A stretch of 64,000 nucleotides of DNA from Pseudobutyrivibrio sp. (GTDB lineage Bacteria; Bacillota; Clostridia; Lachnospirales; Lachnospiraceae), in NCBI GenBank assembly GCA_017557435.1, contig JAFYYR010000004.1, forward strand, positions 62,001-126,000, read 5' to 3'. Each line of letters starts with the position of its first letter. Position 1 is the stretch's first letter. The translations under genes and the position numbers were made by a program. Positions 1 through 9,727 of the stretch are shown here, one piece after another. The notes beneath the pieces were generated by a model. It saw only the letters and a list, made by a program, of their open reading frames with translations. It was not told the DNA's origin and ran no database searches.

Positions 1-484
1 GAGTATCTACTGTAATATAAATTGTAGATGCTGACTTGATTTCCATAAGAGCATCGTGAATTTCCTGCGCGCTCTTACCATTATCAGCAAGCTTTTTAGC
101 CTCTAAAGCTGAAAGCTTCTGAGTAACTGAAATACGCTGATTATCTACAACTACAACTCTGCCATCATAGTCCTCCGAAAGCATCTTTGCTGTAGCGCAA
201 GATGAAGAAAGACCTGAAGACATAGGAATATAAACTAATTCATCGTAATCCTCAAGGATCTTATCCCAAGTATCCATGAGATTGCCAGTGATAGGCATAG
301 ATGTCTTAATCTCGCCACCTTCTGTGAGTTTCTGATAAAACTCATCCTGAGTTAAATCAATATCCTCATAATATAATTCGCCATTAATATAAAAAGGCAT
401 TGGCTCAACAAAAACGCCGAGTTCTTTAGACTCAGCCTGAGTAATGCCACTATTGCTATCTGTAAGTATTGCTACTTTGCTCAT
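1..484 (-). CDS. DegV family fatty-acid-binding protein (3' end outside window)
   Basis: Translating the minus strand from the ATG at 484 gives an uninterrupted 161-residue reading frame that runs off the left edge, so the C-terminal part is missing. It opens with MSKVAILTDSNSGI and carries TSMPITGNLMDTW and IPMSSGLSSS, the serine/threonine-rich loops that hold the fatty-acid carboxylate in DegV proteins. In Gram-positives these proteins (FakB) bind fatty acids for phosphorylation by the FakA kinase and feed them to phospholipid synthesis; that exact role is inferred here. A GAGGAG ribosome site lies 6 bases before the ATG. It is separated from groEL by a structured 365-bp gap and is probably transcribed alone. 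Family assignment is firm; the partner kinase is not in the window. Confidence 0.9.
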   Translation of the reverse strand, partial: MSKVAILTDSNSGITQAESKELGVFVEPMPFYINGELYYEDIDLTQDEFYQKLTEGGEIKTSMPITGNLMDTWDKILEDYDELVYIPMSSGLSSSCATAKMLSEDYDGRVVVVDNQRISVTQKLSALEAKKLADNGKSAQEIHDALMEIKSASTIYITVDT

Positions 485-668
485 TTTAACTCCTCATTTA
501 TTAATTTGGTAAAACAAAAGCACCGTGGATAATATTATCATAGTTGAGGTCTAATTGAAACCTTTAACGCCAATAAAATCAAGTTTTTTGGTAGTATTGA
601 AAACTACGTAAACTAGAGGCTTTAGCCACTTTATTGTATATGCTGTACTAAAATCAAATAGACATTCC

Positions 669-761
669 TGGCTATCGAAACTAGTATTCGCATTTTAAAC
701 TCTTTCAGAGTTTTTTCTTGGGTTACACCCAAGAAAAATGCTCATACATGTTTGATAGCCA
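669..761. ncRNA. Three-way-junction structured element, RNA gene or DNA site, unidentified
   Basis: Most bases in this stretch pair in one nested fold. The basal stem is 669-676 with 754-761, continued by 678-681 with 750-753 around a bulged G677. A second stem is 684-687 with 744-747 and 690-696 with 735-741. It is capped by two hairpins side by side: 697-703/707-713 (AAACTCT...AGAGTTT) and 716-723/727-734 (TTCTTGGG...). The junction is almost fully paired, with two free bases. Either strand can form it; the minus strand would follow the groEL transcript. It matches no RNA family I can name. The second hairpin alone, with its A and T flanks, could act as a bidirectional terminator. It could also be a small repeat element or a recombination site. 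Confidence 0.45.
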
Positions 762-773
762 AATCTTGCAAAT

Positions 774-827
774 AAAAAAGGAATATCTTCCTCTCCAAAT
801 AAATTTGGTCGGAAGGTATTCCTTTTA
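774..827 (-). terminator. groESL operon terminator
   Basis: This is a long nested hairpin 23 bp after the groEL stop: arms 776-785/817-826, 787-791/811-815 and 795-800/803-808. On the minus strand it ends in a T-rich run (CCTTTTTTATTT), as in an intrinsic terminator. Confidence 0.85.
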
Positions 828-849
828 ATTTGCGAATGTCTATTTAATT

Positions 850-2505
<1,656 letters not shown>

Positions 2506-2508
2506 CTA

Positions 2509-2793
2509 TTATTCAACTACTGCAAGAATATCATTCTGACGAACAATGATATACTCTTCGCCTTCAAGTTTAACTTCTGTGCCAGCATATTTTGAATAAA
2601 TAACCTTCTGACCTTCTTTAACCTGCATAGTAATTTCCTTACCATCTACGACCCCACCAGGACCTACAGCAATAACAAGAGCCTCCTGTGGCTTTTCCTG
2701 TGCTGCTGAAGCAAGAATAATTCCAGACTTAGTTGTCTCCTCTGCCTCGCACTGCTTTAATACAACGCGATCTGTTAATGGAACTAACTTCAT
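2509..2793 (-). CDS. groES: Co-chaperonin GroES (Hsp10)
   Basis: GroES forms the heptameric lid of the GroEL chamber. At 94 residues it has the usual length, starting MKLVPLTDRVVLK and containing the mobile-loop region EEETTKSGIILASAA-like (residues 17-31, seen as EAEETTKSGIILASA) and the closing YIIVRQNDILAVVE. A TAGGAGG-type ribosome site precedes the ATG. It is the first gene of the groESL operon, directly downstream of a CIRCE element and a sigma-A-type promoter. Confidence 0.99.
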   Translation of the reverse strand: MKLVPLTDRVVLKQCEAEETTKSGIILASAAQEKPQEALVIAVGPGGVVDGKEITMQVKEGQKVIYSKYAGTEVKLEGEEYIIVRQNDILAVVE

Positions 2794-2830
2794 TTTATAT
2801 ACCTCCTAAAATAATTATCATTTTCATCTG

Positions 2831-2857
2831 TTAGCACTCCAAGCATTCGAGTGCTAA
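2831..2857 (-). promoter_or_regulatory. CIRCE operator (HrcA binding site)
   Basis: A perfect TTAGCACTC-N9-GAGTGCTAA inverted repeat lies between the groES promoter and start codon. This is the exact CIRCE consensus bound by HrcA, which represses class I heat-shock genes. It sits just downstream of the predicted -10 box, as is usual. Confidence 0.98.
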
Positions 2858-2868
2858 CCACAAAAAGT

Positions 2869-2897
2869 ATAATAGGATTCTGCATTAATAGTTGCAA
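2869..2897 (-). promoter_or_regulatory. groESL sigma-A-type promoter
   Basis: On the minus strand TTGCAA (2892-2897) and TATTAT (2869-2874) are separated by 17 bp and lead directly into the CIRCE operator. Confidence 0.8.
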
Positions 2898-2931
2898 GTA
2901 AAAAACTTCAGCTATTTTCTGCAGAATCCTA
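2873..2931. terminator. Large inverted repeat overlapping the groESL promoter
   Basis: A perfect 12-bp repeat, TAGGATTCTGCA (2873-2884) and TGCAGAATCCTA (2920-2931), encloses further paired segments AATAG/CTATT and AAGT/ACTT. It is followed by CTTTTTTCTC on the plus strand and by TTATACTTTTTG on the minus strand. It probably ends transcription of the upstream membrane-protein gene before groES begins, yet its left arm is also the groESL -10/spacer region. Confidence 0.55.
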
Positions 2932-2983
2932 CTTTTTTCTCTTATTTTCTCTATTTTACTCTATTTTTCTTATTAATTATATA

Positions 2984-3706
2984 TTATTCGTCGAATAAAT
3001 CCTCTGAACCCGGCTCTAATTCAACCTTTTCTACAACTGGAGTCTCAAATGATGGCTCCTCCTCAAAAATGCTCTCCTCTGGAGTAGATACTTCCTCAAC
3101 TTCTTTAGCTACCTTAGCGCCGCCATTCTTTTTATGAGTATGTATACCAATTCCCATAATAAACATTGAAAGAAGGGATAAACCTCCAATAACAATAAAG
3201 TAAAGACAAGGAATAAGCTGTCCTGAGAAGAATTCCTTTTTCTCAAAGAATCCAAAATAAACGCTTGCTGCAATAGCACATACGCCAAACAAGAAGTTAA
3301 AGAACCATGCAGCCTTTCTCATATAGAAAAGTGCAAAAGACTGCTGAAGCATAATTGTGCCAAGTAAAGCTCCTGCAAAAATAACAATAAAGTTAAGGAC
3401 TACAACAACCACATTTGACATGAATAAGAATCCAGCTCCAATGATTGCTAAAATAACACCCATTGTAAATCCATAGTTACAAATACTCTTATATTCCTGC
3501 TTGAAAAAGTATTTGATCATGTAATATGCGCCAAAAATAATAAAACATGCTCCAACGGCAATTGAAGCAAATGAATAAATCAAATCCCTAACTGATTCTG
3601 CATTTAATACAAGTAGGCAAATACCTAATGCTAAAAATGCTAGTGCGGCGAGGATATTTGCAATAACTCCGCCTTTTCCTGGTTTTGTTTCTTCGTAATT
3701 AGACAT
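2984..3706 (-). CDS. Six-helix membrane protein, HdeD/DUF308-like
   Basis: A 240-residue integral membrane protein with about six hydrophobic helices arranged as three hairpin-like pairs between residues 13 and 190, followed by a soluble acidic tail rich in glutamate and proline (about 200-240). The repeated glycine-containing helix pairs (for example IIGAGFLFMSNVVVVVLNFI) resemble HdeD/DUF308 proteins, whose biochemical role in Firmicutes is unknown. It starts 9 bp after the CPBP protease gene, with a GGAGGGACCT ribosome site, so the two are co-transcribed. Function is not known; the family call is tentative. Confidence 0.6.
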   Translation of the reverse strand: MSNYEETKPGKGGVIANILAALAFLALGICLLVLNAESVRDLIYSFASIAVGACFIIFGAYYMIKYFFKQEYKSICNYGFTMGVILAIIGAGFLFMSNVVVVVLNFIVIFAGALLGTIMLQQSFALFYMRKAAWFFNFLFGVCAIAASVYFGFFEKKEFFSGQLIPCLYFIVIGGLSLLSMFIMGIGIHTHKKNGGAKVAKEVEEVSTPEESIFEEEPSFETPVVEKVELEPGSEDLFDE

Positions 3707-3715
3707 AGGTCCCTC

Positions 3716-4357
3716 CTAACTAAATAATATCACGATAATATTAATCAATCCGTGAGCAATAATGCAAAGCGAAAGCCTTTTGTGCTTGGTATACATAAAA
3801 CTCAACACAAAGCCAATAGCTATTGCATAAATAAATTGTACTATATTATTGTGTAGAATACCAAAACAAATTGATGATATGACAATGGATGGCCATCTTC
3901 CAACCCATAGATATAACTGTCCTACCACTATTCCTCTAATTAAAATTTCTTCTAAAATAGGGATTACTATCCCACTGGAAAGAAGCATAAGAACAACACT
4001 TCCATCATTTAATGTAGCATTTGCTCTTTTAAATCCCTCTGATGATGTAACAAGGGATGAATGGGTCAAAATAACATTAAGTATTATTGCAAAAGCAACA
4101 ACTCCAATTACCCAAAGCACATATGAAATAACTGTCTTTCTATTAAGTGAATCCTCTGGAATTAACTTAGGATACCTGTTATAGAGAATGTAAATAGGTA
4201 TAAGACATACTAATCCTGCAATAAGAAGACAGGTTACTTTTCCGATTCTATCTCCAAAAATCTGAATCAAAAAAGAAACACCTACCTGATAAACCAGGAA
4301 GTACACAACAATAGGATATATAATTTGAAATAGTCGATTAGTCTTAATTTCCTTCAA
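3716..4357 (-). CDS. CPBP-family intramembrane metalloprotease
   Basis: A 213-residue polytopic membrane protein of the CAAX protease and bacteriocin-processing (CPBP, Abi) family. The diagnostic pieces are in order: EEILIRG with E136, E137 and R141, then FGILHNN with H169, then AHGLIN near the C-terminus, which together form the metal site in the membrane. These proteins cleave within membranes or protect against bacteriocins; the substrate here cannot be told. It overlaps the upstream HAD gene by 14 bp and is followed after 9 bp by another membrane protein, which points to one operon. Confidence 0.88.
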   Translation of the reverse strand: MKEIKTNRLFQIIYPIVVYFLVYQVGVSFLIQIFGDRIGKVTCLLIAGLVCLIPIYILYNRYPKLIPEDSLNRKTVISYVLWVIGVVAFAIILNVILTHSSLVTSSEGFKRANATLNDGSVVLMLLSSGIVIPILEEILIRGIVVGQLYLWVGRWPSIVISSICFGILHNNIVQFIYAIAIGFVLSFMYTKHKRLSLCIIAHGLINIIVILFS

Positions 4358-4997
4358 TGTACTCTAAAACCTCTTCTGGATAATCCAACACTTCTATTGC
4401 ACCATGTTCATAAAGCTCATCTCTAGTACCTGAGCCCCAGGTAATGCCGATACATTTGATTCCAACCTGATTAGCACCGTCCACATCAAACATGGTATCG
4501 CCAACAAGTACTGTATCTTCCTTTGTATGCCAAGGGGCTCTTTTAAAGCAAAGTTTGATAACATCTGCCTTTGTATCAACCTTGGCATCCATTGTGGCAC
4601 CACAAATCTCAGTAAAATACTTATCAATACCAAGATGAGAAAGAATCTTTCTGGCTGTAGGCTCTGGCTTGGAAGTGCATACAAAAAGGCAATAACCTCT
4701 TTTAACTAAAGCCTCTAAAAGAGACTCTACACCTTCAAACACATCTGCATTCAGACAGCCATCTTCCTTATCATAGTAATGTCTGTAGGTTGCCACAGCA
4801 TCTTTGAAATCCTCATCCTTAATATGTAAATAATTAGGGAAAGAATAAGTAAATGGTGGGCCTACACATTTTTTAAGTGTGGCAAAATCAGGAACATCAT
4901 AACCGTATTTTTCCAAAGTAAGTTTCAGCCCCGTAATAATACTAGGGGCTGAATCAATTAATGTTCCATCTAAATCAAAGTAAACATTTTTTATCAT
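4344..4997 (-). CDS. HAD-superfamily hydrolase, phosphoglycolate phosphatase-like
   Basis: A 217-residue HAD phosphatase. Motif I is DLDGTLIDS with nucleophile D8 and acid D10; motif II is the VCTSKP segment; motif III/IV is VLVGDTMFDVDGA. The cap between residues 15 and 85 is the helical C1 type of the Gph/PGMB group. It overlaps the topoisomerase subunit A stop by 4 bp (ATGA-style coupling) and the CPBP gene by 14 bp. The natural substrate (phosphoglycolate, a nucleotide or a sugar phosphate) cannot be read from the sequence. Confidence 0.88.
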   Translation of the reverse strand: MIKNVYFDLDGTLIDSAPSIITGLKLTLEKYGYDVPDFATLKKCVGPPFTYSFPNYLHIKDEDFKDAVATYRHYYDKEDGCLNADVFEGVESLLEALVKRGYCLFVCTSKPEPTARKILSHLGIDKYFTEICGATMDAKVDTKADVIKLCFKRAPWHTKEDTVLVGDTMFDVDGANQVGIKCIGITWGSGTRDELYEHGAIEVLDYPEEVLEYIEGN

Positions 4998-7234
4998 TTC
5001 TTTACACCTTTAGTGTCGCGAGTTCCAACATGAAGTCTATTAAGAGCTACCGCCTTGCCCTTTACCTTAACGTCTTTCGCCTCTCCTTCGGCAAGAACGT
5101 GAATCTGAGTAAGGAAATCTCCCTTAGCAAGCTTCATTCCTCTAACACCAACAGCAGTCTTCTTCTTTTCTGGGATAGTGGCTCCATCAATTCTAAGGAA
5201 CATATCCTTATCAGACTGCATAACTACAGTATCTGTAGGTTCTAATATTTTAACGCAGATGACCTCGTCCTTGTCGTTAAGCTTTGTAGCAGCAATAAGC
5301 TTACGAGAAACATCAAATTCTGAGCCATCTACAACCTTTATCATGCCCTGCTTTGTACCAAAGATAAGCTTTTTATCCTTAATATTTTCCATGGCATCTG
5401 CAAAGATCAGATTCTCCTTAGTCAGGTCGATTTTAGAGCCCTTTTCAGCTGTATCAATTGGCTGACCCTTATCTCTAAACTTACCAAATGGAAGTGAAAG
5501 AACCTTTATTGCATGCATATCACCCTTTTCGGTGAATAGGCAAATTTTATCTACATTTTTACAGAATACAATCTTCTTAGATTCTGTCTCAGCTGCGTCC
5601 TTATTACGCTCAAATGTAGGCATATCAATTACACGAGCATAAGCAAATCTATCAATAAGAACTGCAACGTCAATAACCTCGATTGGCTTTTCTTCTACAA
5701 CAGCCTCTTCTACATTATCAATAACAGTGCGGCGCTCTCTAGCGTATTCCTTTTTAATAGCCTGTAAATCCTTAATGATTACCTTAGCCATCTCAGCACG
5801 GGAACCAAGGATCTTGTTGTAATCAGAAATCTTCTGCATTGTCTCAGCATAATCGCCGCGAAGCGCTTCAATTTCAAGACCAATGAGACGATGCAATCTC
5901 ATATCTAAAATTGCCTGGGCCTGACGCTCTGTAAATTTAAGAAGGGCTGCGTCCTTTTTAGACTGCTCTGACTTAAATTTGATTCCATCAGTGATACCCT
6001 CTACCAAACAAGCCTTTGCCTGCTTAACATCCTTTGAACCTCTGAGGATTTCAATAATCAAATCAATAACATCACAAGCCTTAATTAAGCCCTCTTGAAT
6101 TTCCTTCTTCTCACGCTCTTTGCCAAGAAGATGAGTGTACTTTCTAGTACAAAGCTCATACTGGAAATTCACATGATGTCTGATGATAGGCACGATACCA
6201 AGAGTCTCTGGCTTACCATCAGCAACAGCAAGCATGTTAACACCAAATGTATCCTCAAGACGAGTCTTCTTGTAAAGAAGATTTAATACATTCTGAGCAT
6301 CTGCGCCCTTTCTAAGCTCAACGATAATTCTAATCTGCTCACCCTTGGACTGATTAGAAATATCAGTAATATCATTAGTCTTTTTAGTCTCTACAAGTGA
6401 ATAAATGTCATTTAAGAACTTACCAATATTGGCACCAATCATAGTGTAAGGAATCTCTGTAATAACGATTTGTTCCTTGCCACCCTTGATTTTCTCAATC
6501 TCTGCCTTACCACGGATTTTGATTTTACCTACACCAGTAGAGTAAATCTCCATCAAATCATCCTTGTTAGTGATGATGCCGCCTGTTGGGAAGTCAGGTC
6601 CTGAAATAATAGATAACATCTGAGCTGTATTGATATCAGGATCTTTCATGTAGGCAATAACACCATCTACAACCTCACCTAAATTGTGCTGAGGGATAGA
6701 TGTAACCATACCTACGGCAATACCGTCAGAACCATTAATTAAAATATTAGGAACTCTAACTGGAAGAACCTCTGGCTCCTTCTCTGTCTCATCGTAGTTT
6801 GGAACAAAATCTACTACATTTTTATCAAGATCACCTAAATAGACTTCCTGGGCAACCTTAGCAAGACGGGCCTCAGTGTAACGCATAGCAGCTGCGCCAT
6901 CACCCTCTATAGAACCAAAGTTACCGTGACCATCTACAAGTGGAAGACTCTTTTTAAAGTCCTGGCTCATAACAACAAGTGATTCATAAATAGAGCTATC
7001 ACCATGTGGATGATATTTACCCATAGTATCACCAACTATACGAGCTGACTTTTTGTATGGTTTATTATAATCAACCTTCAATTCATACATATCGTAAAGA
7101 GTACGACGCTGCACTGGCTTAAGACCATCTCTAACATCAGGTACTGCACGGGCAAGAATAACTGACATAGAATAGTCGATGAAGGATTTTTGCATTATCT
7201 CAGAATATTCTGTTCTAATAATATCTTGTGCCAT
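4994..7234 (-). CDS. Type IIA DNA topoisomerase subunit A (ParC/GyrA family)
   Basis: The 746-residue breakage-reunion subunit cuts and rejoins DNA through a tyrosine in AAMRYTEARL near residue 120. QRRTLYDMYE, the quinolone-region sequence HPHGDSSIYESL and the fluoroquinolone pocket GHGNFGSIEGD are intact. The C-terminal domain is short and contains no recognisable GyrA box (QRRGGKG), which favours a topoisomerase IV-like decatenase over gyrase. It lies 34 bp downstream of its ATPase partner. Many Lachnospiraceae have such a second pair apart from the gyrAB near dnaA, so this is probably not the main gyrase; that last point is inference, since the rest of the genome is not visible. Confidence 0.85.
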   Translation of the reverse strand: MAQDIIRTEYSEIMQKSFIDYSMSVILARAVPDVRDGLKPVQRRTLYDMYELKVDYNKPYKKSARIVGDTMGKYHPHGDSSIYESLVVMSQDFKKSLPLVDGHGNFGSIEGDGAAAMRYTEARLAKVAQEVYLGDLDKNVVDFVPNYDETEKEPEVLPVRVPNILINGSDGIAVGMVTSIPQHNLGEVVDGVIAYMKDPDINTAQMLSIISGPDFPTGGIITNKDDLMEIYSTGVGKIKIRGKAEIEKIKGGKEQIVITEIPYTMIGANIGKFLNDIYSLVETKKTNDITDISNQSKGEQIRIIVELRKGADAQNVLNLLYKKTRLEDTFGVNMLAVADGKPETLGIVPIIRHHVNFQYELCTRKYTHLLGKEREKKEIQEGLIKACDVIDLIIEILRGSKDVKQAKACLVEGITDGIKFKSEQSKKDAALLKFTERQAQAILDMRLHRLIGLEIEALRGDYAETMQKISDYNKILGSRAEMAKVIIKDLQAIKKEYARERRTVIDNVEEAVVEEKPIEVIDVAVLIDRFAYARVIDMPTFERNKDAAETESKKIVFCKNVDKICLFTEKGDMHAIKVLSLPFGKFRDKGQPIDTAEKGSKIDLTKENLIFADAMENIKDKKLIFGTKQGMIKVVDGSEFDVSRKLIAATKLNDKDEVICVKILEPTDTVVMQSDKDMFLRIDGATIPEKKKTAVGVRGMKLAKGDFLTQIHVLAEGEAKDVKVKGKAVALNRLHVGTRDTKGVKK

Positions 7235-7268
7235 TTTAGGAATTTATCCTTTCTAAATCTAATGGAAA

Positions 7269-9194
7269 TTAAAAATCTAATTCAGCTTCCTTTGCGTGTT
7301 TATAAATAAACTCTTTTCTAGGTGCAACATCTGAACCCATAAGAAGCTCTGTAACCTCTGATGCCATAAGAGCATCTTCGATTTCAACAAGCTTAAGCTT
7401 TCTGCGCTCAGGATCAAGTGTTGTCTCCCAGAGCTGCTCCGCATCCATCTCACCAAGACCCTTGTAACGCTGAAGAGTAAATGACTTACCATTCATCTTT
7501 TTGCGGTACTTATCAAGAGCCACATCATCATAGAGATATTCTTCCTCACCCTTTGTAGGAATAGCCTTGTAAAGAGGAGGCATAGCAATATAAACATGGC
7601 CTTCTCTAATAAGCTCTGGCATAAATCTGTAGAAGAATGTCAAAAGAAGTGTACAGATATGAGCACCATCCACGTCGGCATCGGCCATAATTACTATCTT
7701 GTCATAGCGAAGCTTTGAAATATCAAAGTCATTACCGTAACCCTCGGAAAAGCCACAGCCAAATGCATTAATAAGAGTCTTAATCTCCGCATTAGCAAGA
7801 ACCTTATCCATAGATGCCTTTTCTACGTTAAGAATCTTACCTCTGATTGGCATAATAGCCTGATACATTCTATTTCTAGCCTTTTTAGCAGAACCACCAG
7901 CGGAATCTCCCTCTACGATGAATATCTCGCATTTGCTAGCATCTCTAGATTCGCAGTTAGAGAGTTTACCGTTCTGGTCAAATGAAAACTTCTGCTTAGT
8001 TAAAAGATTAGTCTTAGCCTTCTCTTCGGATTTACGAATCTTAGCAGACTTTTCGGCGCAAGAAATGATTGCCTTAAGAGTCTCTAAATTTCTATCGAAG
8101 TAGAGAACAAACTCATCCTGACATACCTTAGTGGTAGCCTTAGATGCGTCTGGGTTATCAAGCTTTGTCTTAGTCTGGCCCTCAAAACGTGGGTCAGGAT
8201 GCTTAATGCTGACAATGGCTGTGATACCATTTCTAACATCAGCACCAGTAAAGTTAGCATCTTTGTCCTTTAAGATGCCAAGCTCTCTAGCATAATTATT
8301 GATAACTGTAGTAAGAACAGTCTTAAAACCAGTAATATGTGTACCACCCTCTGAGTTGTAAATGTTATTACAGAAACCTAAGATATTCTCCTTAAACTCA
8401 TTACAGTACTGGAAAGCTATCTCAAGCTCAATTCCATCAGCACTGCCCTTAAAATAAATAACATCGTGGAGAGTCTCAGCAGTCTTATTAATCTCCTTAA
8501 CAAATCCCTTAATACCATCTGGCTCATGGAATGTAAGGTACTCTGGCTCCTCACCACGCAAATCTGCATAGTGAATTGTAAGACCAGGATTAAGATAAGC
8601 TGTCTCATGAAGACGAGACTTTACCTCATCCTCCTTGAAATTAGTCTTTTCAAAAATCTCTGCATCAGGAAGGAAATTAATCTTAGTTCCGTGCTTTGTA
8701 GTCTTTGAAATCTTTGGAAGTAGACCATCTACAAGCTTTTCGGTAGGAACACCTCTCTCATATCTATCATGGTGAACATATCCCTCACGAGAAATACTTA
8801 CATCCATATACTCTGAAAGAGCATTAACTACAGAAGAACCTACACCGTGAAGACCACCTGATGTCTTGTATACACTATCATCAAACTTACCACCTGCATG
8901 AAGTGTAGAGAAAACTAAACGTGCAGCAGGAAGTCCCTTAGCGTGCATACCAACAGGAATACCTCTACCATTATCCTCTACAGTACAGCTTCCATCCTTT
9001 TCAAGTGTCACATAGATAGTGTCACACTCGCCTGCCAAATGCTCATCAACTGAGTTATCTACTATTTCATAAATTAAATGATTCAAGCCCTTTCTAGAGG
9101 TGGAACCAATGTACATTCCAGGTCTTTTTCTAACAGCCTCAAGCCCCTCTAAAACAGATATACTGCTTTCATCATAGGTAACCTTTTTTGCCAT
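7269..9194 (-). CDS. Type IIA DNA topoisomerase subunit B (ParE/GyrB family)
   Basis: The ATPase subunit of the pair. The GHKL ATP site is seen as EIVDNSVDE, DNGRGIPV and GGLHGVGSSVVNALS, the sensor lysine loop as EGQTKTKLDN, and the metal-binding TOPRIM domain as EGDSAGGSAKKARN and MADADVDGAH. The C-terminal docking segment contains QRYKGLGEMDAEQL. I start it at the ATG at 9194 (MAKKVTYDESS), giving 641 residues. An in-frame start further upstream at 9248 would run through a good promoter and a hairpin, so it is unlikely. It heads a run of genes: topoisomerase B, topoisomerase A, HAD, CPBP, membrane protein. Confidence 0.88.
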   Translation of the reverse strand: MAKKVTYDESSISVLEGLEAVRKRPGMYIGSTSRKGLNHLIYEIVDNSVDEHLAGECDTIYVTLEKDGSCTVEDNGRGIPVGMHAKGLPAARLVFSTLHAGGKFDDSVYKTSGGLHGVGSSVVNALSEYMDVSISREGYVHHDRYERGVPTEKLVDGLLPKISKTTKHGTKINFLPDAEIFEKTNFKEDEVKSRLHETAYLNPGLTIHYADLRGEEPEYLTFHEPDGIKGFVKEINKTAETLHDVIYFKGSADGIELEIAFQYCNEFKENILGFCNNIYNSEGGTHITGFKTVLTTVINNYARELGILKDKDANFTGADVRNGITAIVSIKHPDPRFEGQTKTKLDNPDASKATTKVCQDEFVLYFDRNLETLKAIISCAEKSAKIRKSEEKAKTNLLTKQKFSFDQNGKLSNCESRDASKCEIFIVEGDSAGGSAKKARNRMYQAIMPIRGKILNVEKASMDKVLANAEIKTLINAFGCGFSEGYGNDFDISKLRYDKIVIMADADVDGAHICTLLLTFFYRFMPELIREGHVYIAMPPLYKAIPTKGEEEYLYDDVALDKYRKKMNGKSFTLQRYKGLGEMDAEQLWETTLDPERRKLKLVEIEDALMASEVTELLMGSDVAPRKEFIYKHAKEAELDF

Positions 9195-9219
9195 AAAACT
9201 TCTCACTTTCAAATAATAT

Positions 9220-9248
9220 GTATAAAGCGCACTAAAGGCGTCTGACAA
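9220..9248 (-). promoter_or_regulatory. Promoter of the topoisomerase operon
   Basis: On the minus strand TTGTCA (9243-9248) and TTATAC (9220-9225) are 17 bp apart, ending 25 bp before the ATG at 9194. Confidence 0.6.
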
Positions 9249-9260
9249 AAGCCAGGCGCC
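9237..9260 (-). terminator. Hairpin after dut
   Basis: GGCG TCTG (9237-9244) pairs with CAGGCGCC (9253-9260) through one G-T pair. It lies 11 bp after the dut stop. The T run that follows is short (TTTAG), so termination may be partial. Confidence 0.5.
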
Positions 9261-9271
9261 AAAGTATCATT

Positions 9272-9709
9272 CTAATGCTTTCCTGTGGAACCAAATCCGC
9301 CCTCTCCACGGGCTGTATCTGAAAGTTCAGATACCTCAGAAAACTCTACTGAAAGAAATGGTACTACTACAAGCTGAGCGATTTTTTCAGCTGGTGTAAC
9401 AACTCTTTCTACTTCACTGTCATTGTGAAGAGCCACCTTAACTTCTCCCCTATAATCTGAGTCAACTACTCCTACGCAGTTAGCAGGTCTAAGTCCCTCT
9501 TTTGCAGAAAGACCAGATCTAGCAAAAACTCCTCCAAAATATCCAACAGGAATCTCCATAGCAAGACCAGTTCCAATCATAAGTGTCTGGTGTGGTGCTA
9601 TCTTAACCTCCTCTTTGATATCTGCAAACAAATCATATCCTGCAGCATACTCAGAGCCACGCTCTGGAAGCTTAGCAGAATCAGTAAGCTTAGTTATATT
9701 AATATTCAT
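9272..9709 (-). CDS. dut: dUTP diphosphatase (dUTPase)
   Basis: This trimeric dUTPase turns dUTP into dUMP and pyrophosphate, keeping uracil out of DNA and supplying dUMP for thymidylate. All five family motifs are present in 145 residues: AGYDLFAD, the serine-containing FARSGLSAKEGL, GVVDSDYRGEVKV with the catalytic aspartate, RVVTPAEKIAQLVV, and the C-terminal RGEGGFGSTGKH that closes over the nucleotide. It sits 18 bp downstream of nrdG, so it is the last gene of an nrdD-nrdG-dut unit, which couples deoxynucleotide production with pool cleaning. Confidence 0.97.
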   Translation of the reverse strand: MNINITKLTDSAKLPERGSEYAAGYDLFADIKEEVKIAPHQTLMIGTGLAMEIPVGYFGGVFARSGLSAKEGLRPANCVGVVDSDYRGEVKVALHNDSEVERVVTPAEKIAQLVVVPFLSVEFSEVSELSDTARGEGGFGSTGKH

Positions 9710-9727
9710 TAGTACAAAATCTCCCTT

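Larger units (their letters stand above)
485..849. other. 365-bp intergenic region between groEL and degV
   Basis: No reading frame here looks coding. From high to low coordinates it holds the groEL terminator (774-827), a 93-nt three-way-junction element (669-761), and a leader for degV (485-660) with two small inverted repeats, GTAGT/ACTAC near 589-606 and GGCTTTAGCC at 618-627. No convincing -35/-10 pair was found for degV, although ATAATATTAT at about 530 could supply a -10 element. Confidence 0.6.

Noticed and set aside
711-738. Simple bidirectional terminator TTTTTCTTGGG...CCCAAGAAAAA
   Set aside because: As a stand-alone call it hides the larger fold; it is one arm of the three-way-junction element.
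2892-3137. 81-codon plus-strand reading frame
   Set aside because: It spans a terminator-like hairpin and the tail of the membrane-protein gene; residues are low complexity.
7269-9248. Long form of the topoisomerase B subunit starting at 9248
   Set aside because: The extra 18 codons cover a good promoter and sit beside a hairpin, and do not resemble the family; the ATG at 9194 fits.
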